A DNA stretch of 8,823 bases, from positions 1-8,823 of the forward strand of contig CAMORF010000075.1 in NCBI GenBank assembly GCA_946623485.1. Reading direction: 5' to 3'. Shown here one piece after another: positions 1-5,610 of this stretch. Each line of letters starts with the position of its first letter. The stretch's first letter is position 1. The notes under the pieces are model-generated. The model saw only the letters and a list, made by a program, of their open reading frames with translations. It did not search any database and had not been told where the DNA came from. Position numbers and translations under genes: made by a program. This DNA comes from an uncultured Clostridia bacterium (GTDB lineage Bacteria > Bacillota > Clostridia > Lachnospirales > Lachnospiraceae).

Positions 1-112
1 ACGTTTGTCCTGCGTCATATGTACAAGTTATTTCTGAACAGCTCCTAACTGTTCAACACCCACCATATAGCAGTCAGCAGAAGTGCTGCATGAAGAGATG
101 CAGATATAATAC

Positions 113-625
113 TTACATGTACGTTACTGTCTCGCTTAAGCTCTTCCTGCTGCTATGGTTTGGAAGCGGCCCGGTTCCCTCCACAGCATAGCCAAGATCC
201 ATAACCATGAGTACTTCTTCATGCTCAGGCAGTCCAAGAACCTCCGACAGCTTCTCCGGATCCAGGAAGTTAATCCAGCAACTGTCCACGCCTTCATCCG
301 CCGCAGCCAGGATCAGATGTGTTGCCACGATGGTTGCGTCCTCCACACCGGAGTCACGCTTACCGCCTGGATATGTGAAAACATTATTCTTATCAAAAGC
401 AACCACAAGAACGGTTGGCGCTCCATACCTGCACGGCGTCACCGCGTCAATCTTTGCAAGTGCATCTGCGCTCTGTAATACGTACACATGCTGCTCCTGC
501 AGGTTCTTCGCCGTAGGCGCCAGGCGTCCTGCCTCAAGGATCGCTTCCAGTTTTTCCTGTTCCACCTGCCTGCTGCTGTACTTTTTGCAGGAGTAGCGTT
601 TTTTGATTACTTCTTTGAATTCCAT
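113..625 (-). CDS. Nitroreductase-family flavoprotein, 170 aa
   Basis: Probable FMN-dependent NAD(P)H oxidoreductase of the nitroreductase superfamily, cytosolic; the natural substrate cannot be told from sequence. The N-terminus carries the family's start, KRYSCKKYSSRQV, where basic residues contact FMN. RLAPTAKNLQ (about residues 34-43) corresponds to the usual RLAPSxxNxQ flavin loop. GVEDATIVATHLILAAADEG followed by VDSCWI (about 93-118) is the classic helix plus GxxSCWI strand. DLGYAVEG near the C-terminus matches the usual GYP/GYA turn. At 170 aa it is the short single-domain type and looks complete. The ATG at 625 is supported by GAGGTA five bases upstream (631-636). The TAA is at 113-115. 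It lies 92 bp downstream of, and on the same strand as, the small GG-leader peptide gene at 718-819, so the two may share a transcript. A 7-bp inverted repeat at 35-55 downstream has no T-run and is a poor terminator candidate. Confidence 0.92.
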   Translation of the reverse strand: MEFKEVIKKRYSCKKYSSRQVEQEKLEAILEAGRLAPTAKNLQEQHVYVLQSADALAKIDAVTPCRYGAPTVLVVAFDKNNVFTYPGGKRDSGVEDATIVATHLILAAADEGVDSCWINFLDPEKLSEVLGLPEHEEVLMVMDLGYAVEGTGPLPNHSSRKSLSETVTYM

Positions 626-717
626 GTTCTTACCTCAGCTTTCTTACCTTTCAACAATCGTTTCCGTAACAGATCAGTTTGACATACCAAAGCGGCTGCT
701 TTCGCTTAAAGTTGGTT

Positions 718-819
718 TCATTTCTCTTCTTGCAACCCAGTGGTAAACGTATGGTCAACAATCACGCCGCCATTGACATTTTCCATCTCTTCAGCGGAGA
801 GTTTTTCCATGGTAATCAT
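718..819 (-). CDS. Small peptide with double-glycine (bacteriocin-type) leader, 33 aa
   Basis: A 33-codon reading frame starts with ATG at 819, and AGAAGGA (827-833) sits 7 bases upstream as a good ribosome binding site. An in-frame ATG at 810 is a possible second start. The first 18 residues are MITMEKLSAEEMENVNGG. This matches the known consensus of GG leaders, LSxxELxxVxGG, which are cut after GG by C39-peptidase ABC exporters. The predicted core after GG is VIVDHTFTTGLQEEK, 15 residues, with no cysteine and not notably cationic. The TGA stop is at 718-720. A short, uncharged core fits a signalling peptide or a truncated bacteriocin better than a classic pore-former. No exporter, immunity protein or kinase is visible in the window. 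The nitroreductase gene follows 92 bp downstream. The start, ribosome binding site and leader match are seen directly; export and role are inferred. Confidence 0.62.
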   Translation of the reverse strand: MITMEKLSAEEMENVNGGVIVDHTFTTGLQEEK

Positions 820-893
820 ATTTAGATCCTTCTCAATATAAATATAATAACTCTGAATAATCTAATAGCTCCGAAGCATATATTTTCGTGACC

Positions 894-922
894 AATGTAA
901 CACACCCACAATTGATTTACAA
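894..922 (-). promoter_or_regulatory. Possible promoter of the GG-peptide gene
   Basis: On the minus strand TTGTAA (917-922) and TACATT (894-899) are separated by 17 bases. Each matches four of six consensus positions. A start near 887 would give a leader of about 68 nt before the ATG at 819. The weak boxes and the repeat array immediately upstream would suit an activator-dependent promoter. This is inference only. Confidence 0.35.
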
Positions 923-938
923 CCAGAATCCCATTCTT

Positions 939-1013
939 GATTAGCGCATAATCAACGCTTGGTTCACGCTTGATCAACGCCTGGTTCACGCTTGATCAAC
1001 ATGATAAACGCCT
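939..1013 (-). repeat. Array of about seven 11-bp direct repeats, operator-like
   Basis: Read on the minus strand from 1013 to 939, the segment divides into AGGCGTTTATC, ATGTTGATC (two bases short), AAGCGTGAACC, AGGCGTTGATC, AAGCGTGAACC, AAGCGTTGATT and ATGCGCTAATC. The consensus is ARGCGTTGATC. The two central 22-bp doublets (972-993 and 950-971) differ at only two bases. Because 11 bp is about one helical turn, every unit would face the same side of the DNA. The array lies 16 bp upstream of the -35 box of the possible GG-peptide promoter and points away from the divergent tRNA promoter. It also contains a perfect 7-bp inverted repeat, TTGATTA/TAATCAA (937-943 and 949-955), and TTGATCAA palindromes at 970-977 and 992-999. 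No coding frame with a start and ribosome binding site runs through it. Confidence 0.7.
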
Positions 1014-1073
1014 TGTTTCCAAGGCAGGGGGCTGAATAGTTACAAAAAAGTGAAATAAGGCCATAAAAAACAG

Positions 1074-1102
1074 TTGACACCGCAGAGCGAGTCTGTTATC
1101 AT
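1074..1102 (+). promoter_or_regulatory. Sigma-70-type promoter of the tRNA-Leu gene
   Basis: Perfect -35 box TTGACA (1074-1079), a 17-base spacer, and -10 box TATCAT (1097-1102, five of six matches). Transcription would begin near 1109, about five bases before the mature tRNA 5' end at 1114, which fits a short 5' leader removed by RNase P. Confidence 0.85.
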
Positions 1103-1113
1103 AGCAACTGTTC

Positions 1114-1198
1114 GCGGAAGTGTCGGAACTGGCAGACGAGCTAGACTAAGGATCTAGTGACTATTGCAGTCGTGTGGGTTCAAGTCCCATCTTCCGCA
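1114..1198 (+). tRNA. tRNA-Leu, anticodon AAG
   Basis: Folds as a complete type II (long variable arm) tRNA. The acceptor stem is GCGGAAG (1114-1120) with CTTCCGC (1191-1197). The D stem is TCG/CGA (1123-1125 and 1137-1139), with GG in the loop. The anticodon stem is CTAGA/TCTAG (1141-1145 and 1153-1157) around loop CTAAGGA, giving anticodon AAG at 1148-1150. The variable arm is GACT/AGTC (1159-1162 and 1168-1171). The T stem is GTGGG/CCCAT (1174-1178 and 1186-1190) around TTCAAGT. The discriminator base is A1198, as leucyl-tRNA synthetase requires. The CCA tail is not encoded (ACAC follows) and must be added after transcription. It reads CUU; if A34 is deaminated to inosine, also CUC and CUA. 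An encoded A34 is uncommon in bacteria outside tRNA-Arg(ACG). Confidence 0.97.
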
Positions 1199-1207
1199 CA
1201 CGACTTT

Positions 1208-1238
1208 AGACAGGTGGTTCTGCCACCTGTCTTTTTTT
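1208..1238 (+). terminator. Intrinsic terminator of the tRNA-Leu gene
   Basis: Perfect 10-bp hairpin AGACAGGTGG/CCACCTGTCT with a five-base loop TTCTG, running into seven Ts (1232-1238). It starts ten bases after the tRNA 3' end, so the gene is monocistronic. Confidence 0.94.
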
Positions 1239-1266
1239 GTCTACATGCCGGAAACCCGCATAAAAA

Positions 1267-1383
1267 TGAAACAGGGGGTGGTGAAACAGGGGACGGTTCT
1301 CCGTTTCATCTCGATGAAACGGAGAACCGTCCCCTGTTTCGCTGCTCATTTAACTGGAACGGAGAACCGTCCCCTGTTTCATC
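1267..1383. repeat. REP-like palindrome cluster (GAAACAGGGGACGGTTCTCC family)
   Basis: A perfect inverted repeat has 28-bp arms separated by TC: left arm 1283-1310, beginning GAAACAGGGGACGGTTCTCC, and right arm 1313-1340, its exact reverse complement. A further copy of the right arm lies at 1358-1383; its 23-base core (1358-1380) is identical to 1318-1340. A truncated left-arm start, TGAAACAGGGG, is at 1267-1277. From memory, repeats with the GGGGACGGTTCT core occur dispersed in clostridial and other genomes and are associated with REP-associated tyrosine (Y1) transposases. No transposase is present here, so this would be a non-autonomous copy. Placed between the convergent tRNA and membrane-protein genes, the long hairpin may also act as a bidirectional transcription end or mRNA 3' stabiliser. 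Confidence 0.85.
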
Positions 1384-1993
1384 CTAATGAATGTTTCCCG
1401 TTTATGATTGTCCGCAGCCACAGGTACAGCGCAGATATGACCAGGCACATGACCGCAATCACGGCAAACCAGAAGATGATGGTTCCCGTCTGAACCTCAT
1501 AGACCCGAAGGAAAAAATATGGGCCGTCCAGTACCCGTGCCACATTCAGGATCAATGCGGTCAAACCATACACCAACGTAAACGCCATCGGCGCTAATAC
1601 ATACCGTTTTCGGAAAAAATGCATGCTGGCCGGAAACAGAAACGTTACTATAGACAAAAGCGGTCCCAGGAAGTGATTGATCGGGGCTACGTCTGTCAGA
1701 AAATAGTATGAGAATCCCTCCTGAGGGGCAAGAACAAATGCTGCGATCATAAATGTGATGGTCAGGCAAACCGCGCCTGTGAGATGAAGTACATCTATCG
1801 CCACCGGTGTCTCTTTTCTCCTCAAAGCAAATAGCAGAATGCATGCGGAGACAATCAACTGCAGGAGATTGCTGTCAATGGTATAATACTGAAACATTCC
1901 AAATCCGAATACCTGAATGTCATGAATAAGCGCGATCACTTCAATCGCAACTATAACCACATGCAATACAGGGATAACGACATGTCTTTTCAT
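1379..1993 (-). CDS. Six-helix integral membrane protein, Pr6Pr-like, 204 aa
   Basis: Function unknown. About six hydrophobic segments can be read, at residues 5-24, 39-57, 70-88, 104-122, 132-150 and 170-193. Motifs resembling the Pr6Pr membrane family are MFQYYTIDSNLL in the first loop/second helix, INHFLGPLL with a buried histidine (106) in the fourth helix, and LTALILN with DGPYFFLRVYE after the fifth. The ATG at 1993 overlaps the stop of the upstream gene by four bases (ATGA), which implies translational coupling to the Csx19-like gene. The TGA stop (1379-1381) lies inside the REP repeat, so the last residues may have been set by insertion of that element. The family assignment comes from memory of the YYTxxSNLL and NHFxxP pattern and is moderately sure. 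A link to the neighbouring Cas-like genes is only positional. Confidence 0.65.
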   Translation of the reverse strand: MKRHVVIPVLHVVIVAIEVIALIHDIQVFGFGMFQYYTIDSNLLQLIVSACILLFALRRKETPVAIDVLHLTGAVCLTITFMIAAFVLAPQEGFSYYFLTDVAPINHFLGPLLSIVTFLFPASMHFFRKRYVLAPMAFTLVYGLTALILNVARVLDGPYFFLRVYEVQTGTIIFWFAVIAVMCLVISALYLWLRTIINGKHSLG

Positions 1994-2412
1994 TTCGGGT
2001 TCCTTATTGTTTTCACTGCGAGCCGGTAATTCTCGAGGGTTAATGTATCATACTCCGAATACCGGTACCTGTTCATGATTGTCAGCGTCCCTGGCCGCCT
2101 TCCGTCTGAGGCGTATTCCGGCTTTACCAGCACTTCCTCTTCAAAGAGCAGATCCGGGTCCATCTGACGCTCCTGCTCGCGGGTAAGAACAAGCCTGACC
2201 GGGCCTCGGGGATGGGAACGGAACACGATCCTGCACTCTTTGCTTTCGTCAAACAGATGGCATTCCCGGGGTGTCTGCCCACGGTATGCCTCGCATCCCG
2301 CAAACCAAAGCATGCCATCTTTCATCTCGTATGGCTCAAATACCAGCGCATCCGGATAATATGCCAGAAAATAACCTCTGGCAGGCGCATTTTCCAAAAG
2401 AAAAGAATCCAT
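1990..2412 (-). CDS. Csx19-like type III-D CRISPR accessory protein, 140 aa (tentative)
   Basis: Soluble protein with no membrane segment. Several features recall the Csx19 family (TIGR03984), a subunit found in type III-D CRISPR effector loci. These are the N-terminal strand pattern GYFLAYYPDALVFEPYEMKDG (residues 13-33, in family members a tract like LLAYxxDGVIWGxxxxG), the block ECHLFDESKECRIVFR (50-65, comparable to the ARLFxxxxELxxWR region), and a C-terminal TLENYRLAV (125-133), where family members carry a xYRL segment. Length is close to that family's usual 130-180 aa. The assignment is strengthened by the gene immediately upstream, which looks like Csx10, the other III-D-specific protein. 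The ATG at 2412 has GGGAGGA at 2421-2427, eight bases away. The gene is 61 bp after the Csx10-like gene and overlaps the membrane-protein gene by four bases. If the match fails, it is a conserved hypothetical. Confidence 0.5.
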   Translation of the reverse strand: MDSFLLENAPARGYFLAYYPDALVFEPYEMKDGMLWFAGCEAYRGQTPRECHLFDESKECRIVFRSHPRGPVRLVLTREQERQMDPDLLFEEEVLVKPEYASDGRRPGTLTIMNRYRYSEYDTLTLENYRLAVKTIRNPK

Positions 2413-2473
2413 CCTGTCTCTCCTCCCTGTTATTCCTGACTGCTGTTTCGCGATGCCACCCTCCGATGCCGCG

Positions 2474-3412
2474 TCAGATAACGATGCTCTCTTCCTCCTC
2501 CAGTCCCTGCAGGTACCATTGTTCCAGCATCTGGTCCGATACGGATGGCGCGTAACGCGCCCTCATCGCCCGAAGCAATTCCAGCGGAACGGGCGGAGAA
2601 TCCTGTGTCTGCAGGCTGGAATCCATACGGTCTGTCCCCGCCAGGGATCGGATCCTTCTTTTCAGAACCTCCCGGAGCACCATCTCTGTCAGGACTGCGG
2701 AGCTGTGAATATTCCGCCAATTGAAGGCAACCGGCAGGTCATATTTTTTTGCAGGTAATCGCTGCGCCCTTCTATAATAACATTCCGAGGCAGTATAAGC
2801 CACAATCTCACCATATCCATCCCTGATCCGTTCGCCCATAAAAGCATGGCGGATCGGCGAGATATCCAGCGGCTGGCCATCTTCCGTTTCCAGCCGGAGT
2901 ACAGATCCCTTGGCCAGGCAGCGGGTAACAGGGCCATCTGTTCCCCACCGGGGATCAGGGCTGTCGTCCTTGCAGACCGCCATATATCTGCCTGCCATCC
3001 TAAGCCGTCCGGGCGCTTTCAGCAGACGCTCGATTTCCTCCAAAAACAGTTCAGGATTCGTGTCCGGCATCCCTGCGTCATTGATCAGCAGCACCGGCGA
3101 CAGGCAGCTCACATCAAAACGCCTCGCCAATGTCTCGGTTTCGATCTCTTTTTCCTTCAGGTGTCCAACGCTCAGATATACCTGCCCAAAGCCTTCCTCC
3201 TTCAGATGCCCCAGAAAGAGAAAAGGATTCTCATCCAGCCAATCTGCCAAAGCCCTCAGGTCCTCGTCATTTCCATAGACCGACCCCTGAAACATCTGCC
3301 CCGGGCTCAGTGTATCATACAACTCCTGATCCCTCGAACGGACCCGTTCTGTTTCCGGAATGGTATATTCCGTGAGAAAGCGCCCGAATTCCGCGGCATA
3401 AGCATCCCCCAT
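2474..3412 (-). CDS. RAMP-superfamily protein resembling the C-terminal part of type III-D Csx10, 312 aa
   Basis: Csx10 is a fused Cas5/Cas7-type RAMP subunit of type III-D effector complexes that binds guide RNA. Here LSPGQMFQGSVYG (residues 35-47) followed by a helix and FLGHLKEEGFGQVYLSV (66-82) fits the GxxFxG...LGxxRxxGxG glycine-rich loop that ends one RAMP domain. PVLLINDAG (106-114) fits the strand opening the next domain. KGSVLRLE (168-175) and MGERIRDGYGEIVAY (192-206) fit that domain's end, where Csx10 has AGSVF and GxGERRxEGFGR. Residues 230-312 form a helical tail. Family members usually carry about 150 or more additional N-terminal residues; here the frame is closed by the MATE stop only 15 codons upstream, so the N-terminal RAMP segment appears missing. 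The ATG at 3412 has AGGGA seven bases upstream. No Cas10 or Cas7 neighbour is present. Origin as a deletion remnant is inferred. Confidence 0.6.
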   Translation of the reverse strand: MGDAYAAEFGRFLTEYTIPETERVRSRDQELYDTLSPGQMFQGSVYGNDEDLRALADWLDENPFLFLGHLKEEGFGQVYLSVGHLKEKEIETETLARRFDVSCLSPVLLINDAGMPDTNPELFLEEIERLLKAPGRLRMAGRYMAVCKDDSPDPRWGTDGPVTRCLAKGSVLRLETEDGQPLDISPIRHAFMGERIRDGYGEIVAYTASECYYRRAQRLPAKKYDLPVAFNWRNIHSSAVLTEMVLREVLKRRIRSLAGTDRMDSSLQTQDSPPVPLELLRAMRARYAPSVSDQMLEQWYLQGLEEEESIVI

Positions 3413-3418
3413 GCCAAC

Positions 3419-3494
3419 ATCCCTGACGTGCCTCTTTATTCTTTCTGCCGTGTCTCTTTAACCTTTCTGACATGTCTCTTGATCCTTCCTGACG
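3419..3494. repeat. 22-bp tandem repeat (about 3.5 copies) at the MATE/Csx10-like junction
   Basis: Copies at 3419-3440, 3441-3462 and 3463-3484, with a ten-base partial copy at 3485-3494. Copies two and three match at 18 of 22 positions, copies one and three at 15 of 22. The core is CTGACRTGTCTCTT on the plus strand. The array contains the MATE stop codon (TAA, 3458-3460) and the ribosome binding site region of the Csx10-like gene. Since 22 is not a multiple of three, changes in copy number would alter the MATE C-terminus and the distance and frame to the next gene. Confidence 0.7.
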
Positions 3495-4846
3495 CCCGCC
3501 TTTATGTTTTTCAGGCAGCTTTTCCCTTTTATCAGGCTCATCGCGAACCAGATCGCCTGCGTGACAAGGGAAGCACACCAGATCCCCCACACGCCCATTT
3601 TCACCCACTCAGTCAGCAGAAATGCCAGCGCCGGATTGATGATCAGAACGCAGAGCATAGCCATTTTCCTGGGAATCTTTGTTTCTCCTATTCCCCTCAA
3701 GGCGCCGACAATCACAATACGCAAAGTCTGCATCACCGTCAGCGCTGCCACGATATAATTATAATGCGTTCCCAGTATAATATCATTTGGATCTGAATAG
3801 AACAGTCCATAATACCAGCGTGCTCCCACAAGATAGCACAGGCTCAGAATCACACTGATCACGCCTGCGATCAGGCATGTCTGCTTCAGGTATATTTTCA
3901 CGTCTTCCATCTGTCCGGCGCCCACGCTTCGTCCCGTCAGCGTCACAACCGCGCTCTGCAATCCGTCTCCGAAGGCAAAGGTGTAGGTCAGCAGGATCAT
4001 CGCCACAAAGTAAATGGATGTATGATCCGCCGGAAGTCCGGATACAATGACAGAAGACAGTAAAAAACCGATCCGCATAAACAGATTTTCCAGAACGATG
4101 TTACCCGCCTTTGACCGGATATCCCTCCTGTAATCAGGCGGACATGCTTTTATGTTCATCAAGCCTTTCAGGCTCAGGAAATCACTATGCCTGGTCAGAT
4201 AATATATGCTGACAGCACAACCAGCAACGCCTCCTGCCACTGTCCCAAAGGCATCCCCTGCAACGCCCAGCGCCGGGAACCCGAGATGTCCTTCGATCAG
4301 CAGGTAGTTGACCAGGATGTCTGCAAGCGCTGTGAAAATTCCAGAGAGAAAAGTGACCCTTGTTTTGCCGATTCCGCGCAAGCCTGCGTTCAGAATAATC
4401 GATACCACCTGGAAGGCCATAAAGCACATGACGATCCGGAAAAATGAAACGGATGTGTCTATGGTTTCCGTCTGCCGGCTGAACAGCCTCATAACTGGAT
4501 CTGCAAGAAAGTAGAAGAGCACTCCCAGGATCAGTGAAAGACAGATCCCCGTCCTCAACACCGCGTGAAAATACCGGTTCGCCTTTTCCGCATCCCGTTT
4601 TCCCATGGCCTGCGCGACAAAGATCGATCCCGCTGTACCCAGCGCGTAAAATACGGAAAAGAAAAGAAGCTTTGGCTGCGTGGTAAGCGAAACCGCCGAT
4701 ACCGCGCTTTTCCCCAGCGGAGAGATCATCCTGGTATCGATGGATGTGACGAGGACGCCTACCAGACTCTCCATAATCGCCGGCCCCGCTATTTTGATGA
4801 TTTCTTTCCGATATCCCCTGTATTTCCAGCCATCCTTTTTCATCAT
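3458..4846 (-). CDS. MATE-family multidrug/cation exporter, 462 aa
   Basis: Integral membrane protein of the MATE (MatE) family, which exports drugs or metabolites by sodium or proton antiport. Its length is typical for the family and about twelve membrane helices can be read in two homologous halves. The first half opens with IAGPAIMESLVGVLVTSIDTRM and LGKSAVSAVSL, the usual MATE helix 1 to 2 signature, and has GTAGSIFVAQAMGKRD before helix 3. The second half repeats the pattern with ENLFMRIGFLLSSVIVSG and DGLQSAVVTLTGRSVGAG. The start is ATG at 4846 or the next codon (4843), with GAGGA (4857-4861) ten bases upstream. The C-terminal tail (VRKDQETCQKG) is encoded by the 22-bp tandem repeat and ends in TAA. 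The Csx10-like frame follows in the same reading frame after that stop. It lies 159 bp downstream of the 5006-5377 gene on the same strand. Substrate unknown. Confidence 0.94.
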   Translation of the reverse strand: MMKKDGWKYRGYRKEIIKIAGPAIMESLVGVLVTSIDTRMISPLGKSAVSAVSLTTQPKLLFFSVFYALGTAGSIFVAQAMGKRDAEKANRYFHAVLRTGICLSLILGVLFYFLADPVMRLFSRQTETIDTSVSFFRIVMCFMAFQVVSIILNAGLRGIGKTRVTFLSGIFTALADILVNYLLIEGHLGFPALGVAGDAFGTVAGGVAGCAVSIYYLTRHSDFLSLKGLMNIKACPPDYRRDIRSKAGNIVLENLFMRIGFLLSSVIVSGLPADHTSIYFVAMILLTYTFAFGDGLQSAVVTLTGRSVGAGQMEDVKIYLKQTCLIAGVISVILSLCYLVGARWYYGLFYSDPNDIILGTHYNYIVAALTVMQTLRIVIVGALRGIGETKIPRKMAMLCVLIINPALAFLLTEWVKMGVWGIWCASLVTQAIWFAMSLIKGKSCLKNIKAGVRKDQETCQKG

Positions 4847-5005
4847 CCGACATAAATCCTCAGTCTCTCTGCCTGATATTATTTCCAGGTTCTCTATCCG
4901 GCACGGATTCTCCAGAACTTCACCGGGCCCGGTCCTCCGATGCGCCCTCAGCTCTGGATCCTCCCTGCTTTGATTCCTCCGGATCCTTACTGCGACCCGA
5001 TTCTT

Positions 5006-5377
5006 TCAATCAGGCAGCTGGTATTCCCGGAACCTTTCAAAGACAAAGATAGATTTCTTCTCAGAGGAACCGTCCGGCAGGCGCTTTTCCACCGTATCCC
5101 TTTTGGAGCAGGCACAGATAACCTTAACCCCATCCCTGAGAAGCCGGTTCACGAGCATAAACAGGAAAGTAAACTCCCCTGCCGCCATAACAGCAGTCGG
5201 TTTCATCGCCTCGATCCTGCGTGCATATTCTCTGACAAGCACCTGCAGCTGATCCGAATCAAGCCGGGGATCCACCTGCGGGAACGGAAGATCGATCACC
5301 TCGCCATATTCACCGGCCGCCTCAAGCTGAGCCGGTCCCCAGGAATCATTGGGATGATTGCTGCAATTTAATAGCAT
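5006..5377 (-). CDS. Small alpha/beta protein, possibly Csx15-like, 123 aa
   Basis: I do not firmly recognise this protein. It looks like a compact Rossmann-like fold. A first strand, MLLNCSNHP, is followed by helix QLEAAGEYG and strand EVIDLPFPQVDP (residues 26-37). A helix SDQLQVLVREYARRIEAM precedes the strand TAVMAAGEFT (61-70), then helix FLFMLVNRLLRDG and strand VKVICACSKR (84-93), and the end is FVFERFREY. A GEF/T segment followed by a helix and an ACSxR strand suggests a ligand-binding edge. The opening LLNxSxHP and the IDLPxP...D segment recall Csx15, a small type III CRISPR accessory protein reported to cleave cyclic oligoadenylate. That is a weak resemblance, but Csx10- and Csx19-like genes lie about 1.6-3 kb downstream on the same strand. 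The ATG at 5377 has AGGAGGA (5388-5394) ten bases upstream. No membrane or signal segment is present. Confidence 0.6.
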   Translation of the reverse strand: MLLNCSNHPNDSWGPAQLEAAGEYGEVIDLPFPQVDPRLDSDQLQVLVREYARRIEAMKPTAVMAAGEFTFLFMLVNRLLRDGVKVICACSKRDTVEKRLPDGSSEKKSIFVFERFREYQLPD

Positions 5378-5392
5378 ATTCTCTGAATCCTC

Positions 5393-5521
5393 CTATTGTG
5401 CCGGATCATCCAGACCGCATCCGGTCATTGTTCCAAATCCCGAATGTTTTGGAACAAAGAACCACACACGTCTGTATCCTACGATGTCTCTTCCAGAGTT
5501 GCTATCTTTCCTCATCATCAT
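5393..5521 (-). CDS. Possible small ORF, 42 aa, ending in the next gene's ribosome binding site
   Basis: Begins with three consecutive in-frame ATG codons (5521, 5518, 5515), with only a weak GAGAG upstream. It ends with TAG at 5393-5395, overlapping the AGGAGGA of the 5006-5377 gene, as coupled genes often do. The C-terminal half, SGFGTMTGCGLDDPAQ, is glycine-rich with a single cysteine. No family recognised. The frame stays open further upstream without a good start, so it could be a remnant of a longer gene or chance. Confidence 0.25.
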   Translation of the reverse strand: MMMRKDSNSGRDIVGYRRVWFFVPKHSGFGTMTGCGLDDPAQ

Positions 5522-5610
5522 GAACTGCTCTCTTTCATATTCTGCTGAATTATTGTTGAATGCTGATCCGGATGAGGTTCCTTCATCCGGCAACAGTGAT
5601 CGATTTCTAT

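Noticed and set aside
35..55. 7-bp inverted repeat TGAACAG/CTGTTCA downstream of the nitroreductase gene
   Set aside because: No T-run on the minus-strand side, so it is not supported as an intrinsic terminator.
939..1013. CRISPR array
   Set aside because: Units are 11 bp and contiguous, with no spacers; this is a tandem operator-like repeat.
2846..3796. 316-aa plus-strand frame across the Csx10-like and MATE genes
   Set aside because: It is antisense to two frames with family motifs, rich in H, P, R and Q as shadow frames are, and has no ribosome binding site.
4185..4853. 222-aa minus-strand frame overlapping MATE, with a well-placed GAGGA before its ATG
   Set aside because: It overlaps the MATE N-terminal half in another frame, and its composition (RRxxGxx, no helices) is that of a shadow.
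4922..4933. 12-bp palindrome ACCGGGCCCGGT between the 5006-5377 gene and MATE
   Set aside because: No T-run follows on either strand and it is short and fully G+C-centred; it may be chance. No terminator or operator claim is made.
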